Assembly (NCBI RefSeq): GCF_024713945.1
Contig: NC_134679.1
Coordinates: forward strand, 935,001 to 999,000
Reading direction: 5' to 3'
Source of the DNA: Dermatophagoides farinae
Taxonomy: Eukaryota; Arthropoda; Arachnida; Sarcoptiformes; Pyroglyphidae
DNA: 64,000 bases
The position numbers were made by a program, and so were the translations under genes. Positions 50,501 through 62,400 of this stretch are shown one piece after another (positions within the stretch are counted from its first letter, which is position 1; each line of letters starts with the position of its first letter). The notes under the pieces are model-generated. The model was given only the letters and a program-made list of their open reading frames with translations. It ran no database searches and was not told the origin of the DNA.

Positions 50501-53500
50501 CATTGTTTCCGATTTTTAATTCCAAGAAAAAGTAGAGAAAAAAAAATTTCACGTTTTTTTTTCTTTTTCTTGTTTTTCTCGTTACAGTGAACACAATATA
50601 TCGGAGTAATATGTTCCCAATAGAGCTATTCCATGAAATTGTTCGTTTTTTTTTCTGCTGTTTTTTGTTGTTGTTGTTGTTGTTGTCGTAGTTTTTGTCG
50701 TTGTTGTTTGACCTACTATCTCGAATTTATTATACTTTAAAATTACTGTGGAATTATTCAACTTTCAATCTTTCCTATAGCGATATTTTTTTTTTTCGTT
50801 GTATCCAGTGAATCGAACAAAACACACGCACACACATACACACACACTACATGGATGAACAGTTGTTTTTTTTTGTTGTTGTCATCCAGAGATGAAAAAG
50901 TAGAAGAGATGAAAAAAACGACAATAAAATAAAATGAAGAACCAGTGGGAAAAAAAACAAAAAACAAAAACAAAAACAAAAACAGCGAAAAAAAATGTTT
51001 TTCCGTATAATTTCATTTTGGGCAATTCATCGTCGTTGTTTATGAATGTGGAACAACAATAATAGCAATAATAACCAATATATATTCAAATTAATTGTAA
51101 ACAAAACAAAAAAAAATCGACAACAATGGATTCAAAAATTCAATGAATGGATTACACCGAATTCAATATTATATATACACACACACACACACAAAGAATC
51201 CGAATCAATCCGATTCTGGAATATTCTATATTCAAATTCCATAATTTTGGTACAACTTTTTTTTCTAGTGTATTTATTCATTTGCATGATGATGGTGATG
51301 ATGAAAAAAAAACCAAACAAAACAAAACAAACAATAAGAATATCCAGAAATGAAGAAAAAAACAAAACAAAAACTTGCCAAAACAATAACAAAAGAAAAA
51401 AGAAAGAAACAAAAAACAAAAAAAAAGTTTAAATACAGTTTATATCCATTAGCCATTATCTACATCGTCATTATTATTTTTTTTTTTGTTTTTTTTTTCA
51501 TTCATTATTATCATCACTCTTGGGATGCTGTCAAGTTACATCCAAAGACATATACACACACACACACAGACACACAGACACAGATAGACAGATACATCAC
51601 AAAATAATAATCATAATGATTTTTTATTACATAAAGCTGCCAGAAAATGAACACACACACACACACACACACACACAATCAACAAGAGAAAAGTTGAGTT
51701 CAAAAAACTTTTAATATTCTTATCATCATCATCATCTTCATCATAATCATTGGATGATGATGATGAAGATGTTATAAAAAAAATGATTAAAAATCATTTC
51801 CATTCATCGATTATATCCAGTTTATTTTTATTATAGTTAATTATAGAGTTATTTATTATTAATTATCATATACAATGATGATGATGATGATGATACTTGA
51901 TTATTTTATCATTTCATTATTTTTCGTTCATTGACATTTGTTTTTTTTTGTTATTCATGAATTTTTTATTTTTTTTTTCTCTCTTCTCTTTGATGATTCT
52001 TATCGTTTCATCATTCAATGATTCATGATTCGTCATGTTATGTCGTTTGTGGTGTTGTTGTTGTTGTTGTTGTTCGGTTGTTTGGTTGTTTAGTTGTTCC
52101 AATGATTGAACATGATTTTCAATCATGAAAAAAAAATTGGTTTGAATATTCTTGTATGTTATGTGTATGTTGGTAATTTTCAGTTTTGAATTTTTTTTTC
52201 CACGATAGAATGATGATTTCTTCGTTTTTTTTTCTATTACTATCGTTTATTCACTCATTTATTGACATACATCAAAAAGAAAATAAAATAAAATTTATAA
52301 ACACTTCAAATAGCAATCAAAATAAAGAATTCGATTCTATAGAATTTAAGAATAAAAAAAAAATTTTTTCTACACAAAAACAGAAGAAACAGAAAGCAAA
52401 CAAACAAACAAATCAAAATTTCTTAAATTCTGTAATGTAATGAGCATCATCATTATATTATTATCAACATCATCATGAAATGAAATGGAATGGAATTTTA
52501 AATCGATGATGATTGTCAATGTTGTTTTTTTTTGTTTGTGTGTACGTTCACCACCATCACCATTTTTGAATTGTCGTCATCATCATCATCAAAAATATTC
52601 GCAGATGTTTTCTGTTGGCAGATCAGTTGTTTGTTTTGTTTTTGTTTTGCTTGAAAAAAAAACGATGCTGCAAATAAATGAAAAAAAAAAAATTTTTCAT
52701 CTCATTCGTAAATGTTGTTCAAATGAATTTTCCTATAGATTCAAAGTTTTATGGGACAGAAAAATTCGAAGTAAAACAAAAATGAAAAAAATAGGTTTTT
52801 TTTCGCACGTAGAGAGGCCAGAATATTCTATTTTTGGAATGAAAATTTGTTTGTTGGCCTATTTAATATAATGATGATGATGATGATTTTTTTTGTTGTT
52901 TTTTTTCATGTTCAGAATAAATTCGAAATTTTAGATTAATGATGCGATAATTTTGAACAAAAAAAAACATCATCCTCATATTCCACCTGTATATCGCAAA
53001 GGATATAGTGTCAAGGTTATGGAATAATTATATCCAATTTATGGACAAAAAAAAAAATTTTTTTCTCATTTTTTTCTTTATTTACAACAATTTTTTTTTA
53101 TTTGTTTACCAACACACCAATTTTCATCATTGATTTTTAATTTTGTGTTCACGTGTGTGTGTGTGTTTGGTTTTGAGTCTTTTAATTGTTTTTTTTTTGC
53201 TGTGTTGAGTTTGTCATATCCCTGGAAAGAATCAATTATTTTTTTTTTACAATATAGAATAATTTGGGTTAAATGAAAATGGAAAGAAAATTTGTGTGTG
53301 TGTTTGTTTGTATGTAAGATCACAGGGATTTGTGTCCCTATTTTTAGTTATATATATAAAAAAACGGTTATATCCCGTTGATTTTGGGCACAGGAAAAGC
53401 AACGAAAAAAAAGAATCAAAAAAAAAGTTTGTGCAGAATGAATGAATGAATGAATTTAAATCCCAAATAAAATGAGTTTCCGAAAATAAGAAAATTTTTT

Positions 53501-53770
53501 CTTTCTTGGAATTTGTTTTGTTTTGTTTCGTTATTGTAATAGTTTGTATACAAAGTCACAAAGTAACAACAATAAATTCATTGTGAATGAATGATTATTT
53601 AAACCCATCCATTTGATCCAGGATGTTTTAAATGTTGTTGTTGTTGTTTATTTGTTGTTGTCGCCGTTGATGATGATGATGATTGTTGTTGTTGTTGTTG
53701 TTGTTGTGATGTTTGAAGATTTGATTCGAATTTATTATTATCATTTGTAATTTGGTCCATCGTATCTGAT
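47546..53770. other. Noncoding intergenic region, PA28-like gene to ADAM10 3' end
   Basis: No gene is supported. It contains (CAA/TTG)n at 47671-47697 and 49652-49673, (CAT)/(ATG) palindromes near 47961-47984 and 48978-48997, (CA)n at 51179-51193 and 51651-51676, and (TTG)n at 53684-53707. At about 53323-53380 two small inverted repeats occur (AGGGA/TCCCT and AACGG/CCGTT) in a less repetitive patch that may belong to the ADAM10 3' UTR. A minus-strand frame at 53599-53856 overlaps the end of ADAM10 in another frame and is mostly Q/S/T repeat. Confidence 0.55.
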
Positions 53771-56446
53771 TCACGTGATTCTCGAGATCGATTTGTTGCT
53801 GTTGTTGTGGATGTTAAAACCACCACCACCACCACCACTACTATATCTATCATCATTTCGTAATGATCTTATTGTATTTGTAGCTGAATTTATATTTTGA
53901 TGATGATGGTGATGACTATGATGACTTGACGATGGAATAGCTGCTGCCGCCGCCATCTGTTGATCAAATAATAAAAGATGATCTAAATCATCTAAATGTC
54001 CATGAAAACTATTGGAATGATGTAGACGATGTTGTTGTTGTTGTTGTTGCGATTGTTGTGATAATGATGAATCATTGGCCACCGTGGTTTGATGATGATG
54101 TTGATGGAAATTATCTGAATTTCTGGATGAATAATAAATAGAATCCGATTCATGTCCGTTAGATGAATGTTCCAATGAATAACCAAAATGACTAATGGAT
54201 GTTAATGATGGTAATGTTGCCAATGGTTCATAAATATCGGTTGTATGTCGTCGAAATGATGATGCAGATGAATGATGTGTATGATGATTATGTTGTTGTT
54301 GATGATGACCAGAAGACGAATGATAAATTGATTCAGCTGTTAATAAATTATTGGCAGTTTGATTACCACGTGTATTTGTTGTTGGCAAACTAAATGCTTG
54401 TGTATCCAATAATTGTGGATGTGATGAATGATGTTGCCGCGTTGATGATAATGATTGTTGTTGATGCGTTGTTGTTGAATGATGAAAATGATGATCATTA
54501 TTGTTGTTGTTGCTATTTGAAATGGCATGATTATGTAATGTTGATGGAAAATAATGTTGATAATGTCGATTTGTTGATCCATTCTTATTCCGTTGTACAG
54601 TTCCATAATGTTGTTGTGAAAATTTATTTGATGAATTTGAATTTGATGATGATGTTGTACCATGATTATTGTTTGATGATGATGATGATGATGGATAATA
54701 ATAAAAATGATGTAGATTTGAATTTGAATTTGATTTTGTTTGTTGTTGATTTGTCATTGTAGTAGTGGTAGTAGTACCATAATTATTAGTAGATGTATCT
54801 TTAGATGAAGAATATAATCTTCTTGTGGTTGTTGGTACATATGGATCAATAGCATTTGTATTATTCTGTGATGGTGTTGCCGATGTTGACGATGATGATG
54901 ATGACAAGGAATTTTTCGTTTGATTTAATCCACTTGTTGTTGTACCCAAAAGACTTGGATGAGTTGCCATTGAAGGTAATGGTGGTGGTTTATTACCCGA
55001 ACTAATTTGTTGTTGAGTATTAGCAGTGGCCGATGCAGTAGCAGAAGCTACAGTTTGATTCGGATATGGTAAATAATCATAAATAGTAGATGGTTGATAA
55101 TAACTAATAGCCGATGGTGTAGGATAATTTCTTATATTTCCTCCCGTATAACCATAATAACTACGACCATAAGTTGGTTCATAAGTTGCGGCTGCTGCTA
55201 CAGCTCCAGTGGTTGTTCCATAATGTGGATGATTATGATGACCAACAATAGCCAAACCACCACCACCACCAGCAGCAGCAGCAGCAGCTGTATCATAATA
55301 AGATTGATGATGTGCTTGAACTTGTGCTTGTGATGGTATCAATGATTGCGATGGATAACCAAACATTGTCGCCGATGGATGATATAATGATGGTATTGAA
55401 TGATGATGATGACTATTTGATTGATTTTGATGATGAAGATGATTATGATGTCCACCGGTTGTTGTATATCCATAAATGGAATTTATGGCAGCATTATTAT
55501 TATGACCAACGGTATTTGTAGCAGAGAATGGATGATGATATAATGCTGAATTTTGTTGTTGTTTACTATTTGTTGACGGAAAATATAAAGCATGTGATGG
55601 TGTTTTTGATGTTTGTCCAATTTTGTTGCTACCACCACCATTATTTGTTCCATAAAGATTTGATTGTTGTTGATGATGGCCATGATGTTTTGATGAATCA
55701 AATTGATGATAATTTGATTTAGCATTTGATGATGATCCAATCGAATCAAGATTATATGTATTTTGTTGCATTGATTGATTATTAGATGATGAACATAATG
55801 ATGAATAAGTTGATTCAACATTTGAATTCACAGCAACAGCAGCTGAACAATAAGATTTACCATGACTATAAGAATCCATTATTAATGATGATGATTGTGA
55901 ATCAATCGAATTACGTTGTTGTATTGCACTATTTAAATTTTTATTATTATGGATTGATGGACTTGCATTGATTTGATTCACATTTGTTTGATTAGATGCT
56001 GTCGATGTTGGTGTCGTTGTTGTTGTTGTTGTTGTTGTTGATGTTAATGTTTTTGTTGATGATAAAGTACTTGAATTTGTTATATTTGATGATGAAACAT
56101 TTCCACCAGAATTGGAACCTGGTGTATTTGTCACAGAATTAGCAGTAGTATTAGAATTTGTAGATTTAATTGATGATTGAAGATGAATAGCTTGAGATGA
56201 TGTTGTCGCTACTGTTGTTGAATTGGTTCCAATGGATGATGATTCTGATGTCGTATTATTATTATTATTATTGCAATTCTGTTGTTGTTGTGCTTGTTGT
56301 TGTTGTTGTTGTTGAGCTTGTTGTGCAGCGGCAGCTTGTTGTTGTTCTTGTTGATGTTTAGCAACTGCTTCTAATGCAACTTCCATAATATCAGTTTTAG
56401 TTAATCGAAGTGAACGTCGTGAATTGAATACTTTATATGCCATTAA
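53771..56446 (-). CDS. kuz: ADAM10 last exon: end of TM and 885-residue cytoplasmic tail
   Basis: It starts after AATTTAG with [19 protein letters not shown], the inner end of the TM helix and a basic stop-transfer patch. The rest is Q-, N-, S-, T- and H-rich low complexity, open for 2.6 kb. A proline motif KPPPLPS (a possible SH3 ligand, as in vertebrate and fly tails) and several Tyr-rich stretches ([11 protein letters not shown]) stand out. The tail is longer than the whole of human ADAM10 (748 aa). The frame ends at a TGA at 53771-53773; repeat translation in other frames is a shadow. Confidence 0.88.
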   Translation of the reverse strand, partial: LMAYKVFNSRRSLRLTKTDIMEVALEAVAKHQQEQQQAAAAQQAQQQQQQQAQQQQNCNNNNNNTTSESSSIGTNSTTVATTSSQAIHLQSSIKSTNSNTTANSVTNTPGSNSGGNVSSSNITNSSTLSSTKTLTSTTTTTTTTTPTSTASNQTNVNQINASPSIHNNKNLNSAIQQRNSIDSQSSSLIMDSYSHGKSYCSAAVAVNSNVESTYSSLCSSSNNQSMQQNTYNLDSIGSSSNAKSNYHQFDSSKHHGHHQQQSNLYGTNNGGGSNKIGQTSKTPSHALYFPSTNSKQQQNSALYHHPFSATNTVGHNNNAAINSIYGYTTTGGHHNHLHHQNQSNSHHHHSIPSLYHPSATMFGYPSQSLIPSQAQVQAHHQSYYDTAAAAAAGGGGGLAIVGHHNHPHYGTTTGAVAAAATYEPTYGRSYYGYTGGNIRNYPTPSAISYYQPSTIYDYLPYPNQTVASATASATANTQQQISSGNKPPPLPSMATHPSLLGTTTSGLNQTKNSLSSSSSSTSATPSQNNTNAIDPYVPTTTRRLYSSSKDTSTNNYGTTTTTTMTNQQQTKSNSNSNLHHFYYYPSSSSSSNNNHGTTSSSNSNSSNKFSQQHYGTVQRNKNGSTNRHYQHYFPSTLHNHAISNSNNNNNDHHFHHSTTTHQQQSLSSTRQHHSSHPQLLDTQAFSLPTTNTRGNQTANNLLTAESIYHSSSGHHQQQHNHHTHHSSASSFRRHTTDIYEPLATLPSLTSISHFGYSLEHSSNGHESDSIYYSSRNSDNFHQHHHQTTVANDSSLSQQSQQQQQQHRLHHSNSFHGHLDDLDHLLLFDQQMAAAAAIPSSSHHSHHHHHQNINSATNTIRSLRNDDRYSSGGGGGGFNIHNNSNKSISRIT

Positions 56447-59400
56447 CTAAATTATGAATTTGAAAGAAAACAACAACAAAAAAACATTACAATCAAAAAA
56501 ATGAACAGAAAAAAATGCATTGGTTACCAATATAAGAACAGTGATTAGAATCAATACGGCAACATAGAACCATTGTTCATTGAACCAACGTTTCAATGAT
56601 GCCATCGATTCATTTGATAATAATAAACGACGTAATGTTGCCAATGGGCTGGATGGATCAACTTCACGACAACGTTGATTTACATCACAATAACCATTAT
56701 AATTATCACATGGTGTACCAGGTTTAGCATAAAGATCCGGTACATCATATGGACTTGTATTCCATTCAAATGAAGATCTTGTTGATGAAAAAGAAAAAAA
56801 TAAATAAAAATCATCAGAATTTTAATTTTTTTTTTCAAAAACAAAAACATACTTGCAAGTACTATCATCAGAAGGCATACGACAACATAATTCACAAAGT
56901 TTTGCTGGTGAATCATTTGGACCTTGTTTACATTGACAAGATTCAAGACCATATGCCATACATATTGAACCAGTACATTCCTATGAGGGGAATCAAAATG
57001 AAAGAAAAAAATGAAAATAAACAGCAAAAAAAAAAAATTCTCATACCCCCATATAGCAAACATATTCTTCATTACAGATTGTTTTATTTGCTTTATTCGT
57101 TGATGGTGGACATTGTGGACCTTGACCAGTGGATATTTCGAAACGGAAAAAAAGAATAAAAAAAAACATCCAGATAGCAGTTAAGGAGAAATAATTTAAA
57201 AAATAAAAAAAAACATCATTTGTTTCATCAAATAATTGTGTATGAAAAGGATATTTGCAATAGCTTGCTGTACGGCAGCCATTATCATCACGGCATTTAT
57301 TGCCAACTTTTAATTTACAATCCTGTGTACAGCATGGACCTTGGACTTGGGCTACAAATCACATTTGGACGTAATCTATGTGAAAATGAATGAAAATCAA
57401 TCAATACTATATTAATTGGGTAATAATAAATAAGATACTCACCGACATGGTGGCTCATCTGGTGGTGAATTGGCACGCATTGGAAAACAACATGGTTCTT
57501 TACAATCTTCTTCCCAGCCACAATCACATTCTTCACCATCTTCAACAACTTCATTACCGCATATTGCATCTTGTGGTTCTAAATGAAAACAAAAAAAAAA
57601 AAAAAAAAAAAAGATGAAAAAATAACAAGAAGAAAAATTAACTGTCAAGTTTGAATTTTCATTTTTTGTTTGTTTGTTTGTTTGTTTGTTTCAAGTTTAA
57701 ACATTAAAAATTTCGACAATGAAAACAAAAAAATTTTCAACTATGAAAACACACACACAAACACCACATAAGACTATGAGTGAGATTGATCATCACATCT
57801 AACCATCATCGTAGAATATAAAAACCAGCATCGTTTGAAATGATGAAAACATTTTTATTTTGATTTTACAATTTTTGTGTCGACATATTTTACAACTTTG
57901 AATTCGTTTTTTTTTGTTTTGTTTCTAGCCATTTGATTCTTCATTTCATCGTATATCATCATCATAAATTCATTCGTATTTCAAGCGAAAACAACAGCAA
58001 AACAAAAAAATGAAAAAAATGATCATCTTGTTTCCAATGGCAGTGGTAATGATTATTCTGGCATCAGTATTGGATACAATTGTTTGTTTACCAATTTCAA
58101 GCCAAAACAATGATTCTAACGGATCTTTCGAAATGTTTTCAAATTCATTGTCAAAACGTATTGAAAATTTATCTGTGAATAAGACAAATACCACAAATGA
58201 ACTACCACTATTACCATTACCGCCAACAAATGTATCCAGATTGGAAATGACTCCCGATGTTAATCATGCATTGACCATCGATCATCAAAATATTGTCATC
58301 AATCTTGGCCAATCATTATCTTCTGGTATCACTAATGCTATTGTTCGTCCATTAACATTTTTCAATAATCTAATCGGATCGGCTGCCGGATCTTTGCCCG
58401 GATTGTTTGCTGCCAATGGTGCTGGTTAGTGCTAGATATTTTTTTTTGTTTTGTTTCATTTCATGTTCATCATCATCATCATGCCAGAAAACAATCAGAA
58501 TCTAGAACGAATCTAGAACAAATGAATTTTTTTAGTTCTCTGTTTTTTTCCAAATGGCTGATCACTTAATCGTTTTTTTTATTTTGTTTTTTCATTTAAT
58601 TTTTTTCTCTTTCTTTCTTTCTCTCTCTTTTGCTTTTTCAGCTCTTGGCACTGCAATCGCTACACCAATTCAACTTGGCACTTTGGCTGCAAATGCTGCC
58701 ATTTCAGGCATTACTGGTACAGTTGTTTCCATTCCAATATCGTTAGCTTCGGGTGGTGCAGCACAATTAGTCGGTCTTATTGGTACTGGACGACAATTAT
58801 GGCATAGTACATTGGGTTCTGATCCAAATAATTCAACATTCTGGCAAAATGGTCAATTATGGCTACAACCATTGGCCGTTGTTACCGGTACTAATTCAAT
58901 ACTAGCTGGTGTTGGTTTGAATGCATTGAGTCAAGGTGTTAAAAATTTAGGCTGGAGTATTGAACGTTTTGGTGTATCGTTAAGTAATACCGGTAAAAAT
59001 GCTAAACAATTTGGTTCAGTATTGATTGGTTGGGCTAATGGTAAACCATTGTATGCATCCATTATTAATGAAACCGATTCATTAAAGAATTTATCATCGA
59101 TTGTCGAAGAAATCAATCAACAACAACAGCCAATGGATACAATCACTAAAATTGATCTTGACAAAATGATTCCATTGAATTTAGAATCAGAATCGATGAT
59201 TGAAACAACGACAACCACGATGGTTGAAATTGAAAATTCACAAACTCAATCGAAAAATGCTGATGATGATGATGATCAAATAGCTGAAAATTCAATTCAT
59301 AATGAAAAAACTACTAACGAAATTACAAATCAACCAAAAAAAATGTGATCATTTAAAACTATCAATTATTTCGACACTTTAATTTATTTTTTCATTTTCA

Positions 59401-62400
59401 TCATTTTAGTCAAACACATACACACACACTTGTTCTCTCTTTTTTTGTTGTTATTGTTTTTGTTTCACCGAATTTGCATAAAAAAAATCGACTAAAATTA
59501 AAATAAAAAATAAAAATAAAAATAAAAAATTGAAAAACAAAATCGACAAGCAATCGTCTTCACATACACTTCGCATTCATATTTGAATCATCGACTTTTT
59601 TTTCAAAATTCAAATTCAATTTTTATAAAACTGTCAAAGTCATCGAAACACACACACACAGTGAGAGAGAGAGAAAAGAGCAGTTTTTTTTTTGCTAATA
59701 CTTGTCACTATCGCGACAATTGTCAAGTAGCAAAAAAATAAAAAAGTAAAGTTTGTTTTTACATTTTGCTGGAAAAAAAGTGAGATATAATCGAATTTCA
59801 TCAAAATAAGATCAAGTTTGTTTTCGAATGAAAAAATTTTTTTTTTATGGAAACATCAAAATTGTCACACAATCAAACTTTATCGTTTTTTTTTCTCTCA
59901 AGAATCTGATGATCTTGAATGACAGTTTTACATACACACATTGTATTCTGTTGTATTCTGATAAATTCATCTTTTTTGTTGTTGTTGTTGTTGAATGGAA
60001 AGAAAAACTTTCCAGAAACCAATTAGAAAAGTGAGAAAAATTCTCATTTTCTATATTTACAAATTGAAATTTGTATTCCATTTTTTTTTTGGTCTGATGA
60101 TGATTCTGTGTGATTCCGTTCTTTTTTCATTTTCTTTTCGTTTCTCATCAATAATAATGATATAATGATAAAAATAAATGTTGTGCACATCATTATCAAA
60201 GTTCTGGTATATACTACTATATCCAAAAACACACACACACACACAGTAGAAACCGGAAAGAGAAACAAAAAAAAAGCTTTTATATGGCAAAAAAAATATA
60301 TTAATTATAGGAAGACAAACAACACTGACCACAGCAAAAATTTTATATTATTTGATGTGGCAAAAAACACTCAAATACACACACACAGTGGGAAAAAATT
60401 AATAGATTCATCTTGTATTTTTTTTTCTATAATTTGTTTGTTTGTTTGCCAATAATGGCGCTGATTATTATGATGAATACAAGAAAACAGCAGCAATTTT
60501 CATCATAGTCATCATTTCGTTTGTTTGTTTGTTTTGGACCAAAAAACATCATCTGTGGCTCTTGTGTTATTGTAACGAGAAAACAATCTGTGGACTGGAT
60601 ACAGTTTTCAATTTTTGAAAACAAAACAAAACAGAAAAAAAAATCATAATCATTCAATGTAAGATTAAAGGTCACAGTGAAAAACTCTCATTGCTTTTTT
60701 TGTCCATCGATAGATGTTGTTTAATAATGATTGGGACTTGAAATAATTGAATATATCTCATTGTTCCGATATCGTCGTCGTCGTCGTCATCGTCGTAGTT
60801 GTTTGTTGTAGATCGGTTTTGGCCTTTTTTTTTGTTTTCCCATTTTTTTTTTTCATCACGACCGGCATACTAAACAATAGAATTTTCTTTTCTTTTCATT
60901 TTTTTTCTCCATTCTTTTTTTTTTGATTATATTGAATTCGTGTTAATGGAATTAAAGTGAATGATGATGATGATTCAGTGTGAAAGAATGAGAAAAAAAG
61001 TATAATTTTCGATTTTCTTAAAGTTTTTTTTCATCCTTTCTCTCTCTCTTTCTCTCACATTTTATTCAATGAAATGGTCTCTTTTTTTTCTTTTCTTGGA
61101 TTTTTTTTAAACAAAGTTTCATATAAATGAAACAACAACGACATCAGCTGCAGCAGCAGCAGCAGTACACAAACAGTCTTTTAACCAGAAAAAAATATAT
61201 ATAGGCCAAAACAAAGGACCGAGGCTCGTTTTTCTTTTTTTTTTTTGGTCTCAAATCTTGATATTTTTGTTGTTCAGACATACATATAGATGGAAGACTA
61301 TAGTGTAATAGTCACAATTGTAAAAGTGTGATTTGACTGGTAATGTATAGGCAAAGAAAAAAAATAAGAATAAAGATGACGACGTTGAAAAAGAATTTCT
61401 TTAACAAAACAAAACAAAAAAAGAAAAAAAATACAGTGAGATAAAGAATCCAAGAAAAAAAAGACAAACAAAAAGAAAACAAATCATATACAGTGATGAA
61501 AACAATGACAAACAAACAAACAAACAAAAAAAAACACACAGACAAACATCAAACCTAGCTATACTATGAATGAAGATGATGAAGCTAGACAAGATTCTAA
61601 GATGAAATATTCCTGATATGAAAAAAAAACCGAAAGAGCAAAAAAAACAAGACAAAAAAAAGAAATCGATTTATGGTTAAATCACAGATCTGTTGGTCGA
61701 TATCAATGTGTGTGTGTGTGTGTGTGTTACATGAAAAAACAACCAAAATATATTTTTGGGTATATTATTATTGGTCTCTATGTTTGTCCAAACTTTATAA
61801 TCAAAATCAATAAAATGATGATTGAAATGAATTGGAATCATTTTCATTGTAGTTTCGAATCGAAAAAAAGACTAAAAGGTTTCATCTAGTCACATCAAAG
61901 TTGTGATGACAAACTTTTCACTCGTTCTCTCGCTCTCTCTCTCTCACTCTTTTCTTCATAATGTCGATATATAATTCTATCTTTTAAATGTCAAAAAAAA
62001 GAAAAGAAAAATCGATTCACTTCGATACTCACCTTGAAAACATCCTTTTAAACTTTTGGCTTTTGTATTCAATACAGCATTGATACTACGTAATGAACAT
62101 GGTGAAAATTTATTATTATTACGTTTATCACCGGATGTAGCTCTTGCAAACATTATATAGTTGCCATTTTCACCGCCCGGTGTACATGCATGATCATCTT
62201 CAGGATCGTGCTAGAGGATATAGACAAAAAATCATTATTAATTCTCAATAAATCAATCAATTAATAATTACCGGTGATCCAAAATTATGACCAATCTCAT
62301 GAGCCAATGTAACATGCGATACAATGGGAGGCACATGTTTGCCATAATTGAGCAATGTAACGATGCCTGTATTTAAGCTCTTTAGGCTACCACGATAATG

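Larger units (their letters stand above)
57579..62032 (-). other. 4.45-kb ADAM10 intron hosting a nested gene
   Basis: GT-AG intron (CAAG|GTGAGT ... TTTAG, phase 1) between the metalloprotease and disintegrin exons. All other GT-AG introns of the gene are 61-81 nt. It contains the opposite-strand gene at 58010-59348. From 59349 to 62032 I see only repeats: (GA)n at 59661-59674, (CA)n at 60230-60244, (CGT)n at 60773-60796, (CAG)n at 61149-61165 and (TG)n at 61707-61727. Confidence 0.85.

Noticed and set aside
53599-53856. Q/S/T-rich frame overlapping the ADAM10 3' end
   Set aside because: It overlaps the ADAM10 tail in another frame and is repeat translation; an alternative C-terminus is not excluded but nothing supports it.
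57262-57265. GT-AG alternative for the ADAM10 AT-AC intron (donor C|GTACAG, acceptor CAAG)
   Set aside because: It keeps frame but deletes TASYCNGQG, destroying two conserved elements of the disintegrin region; the AT-AC choice fits the family exactly.
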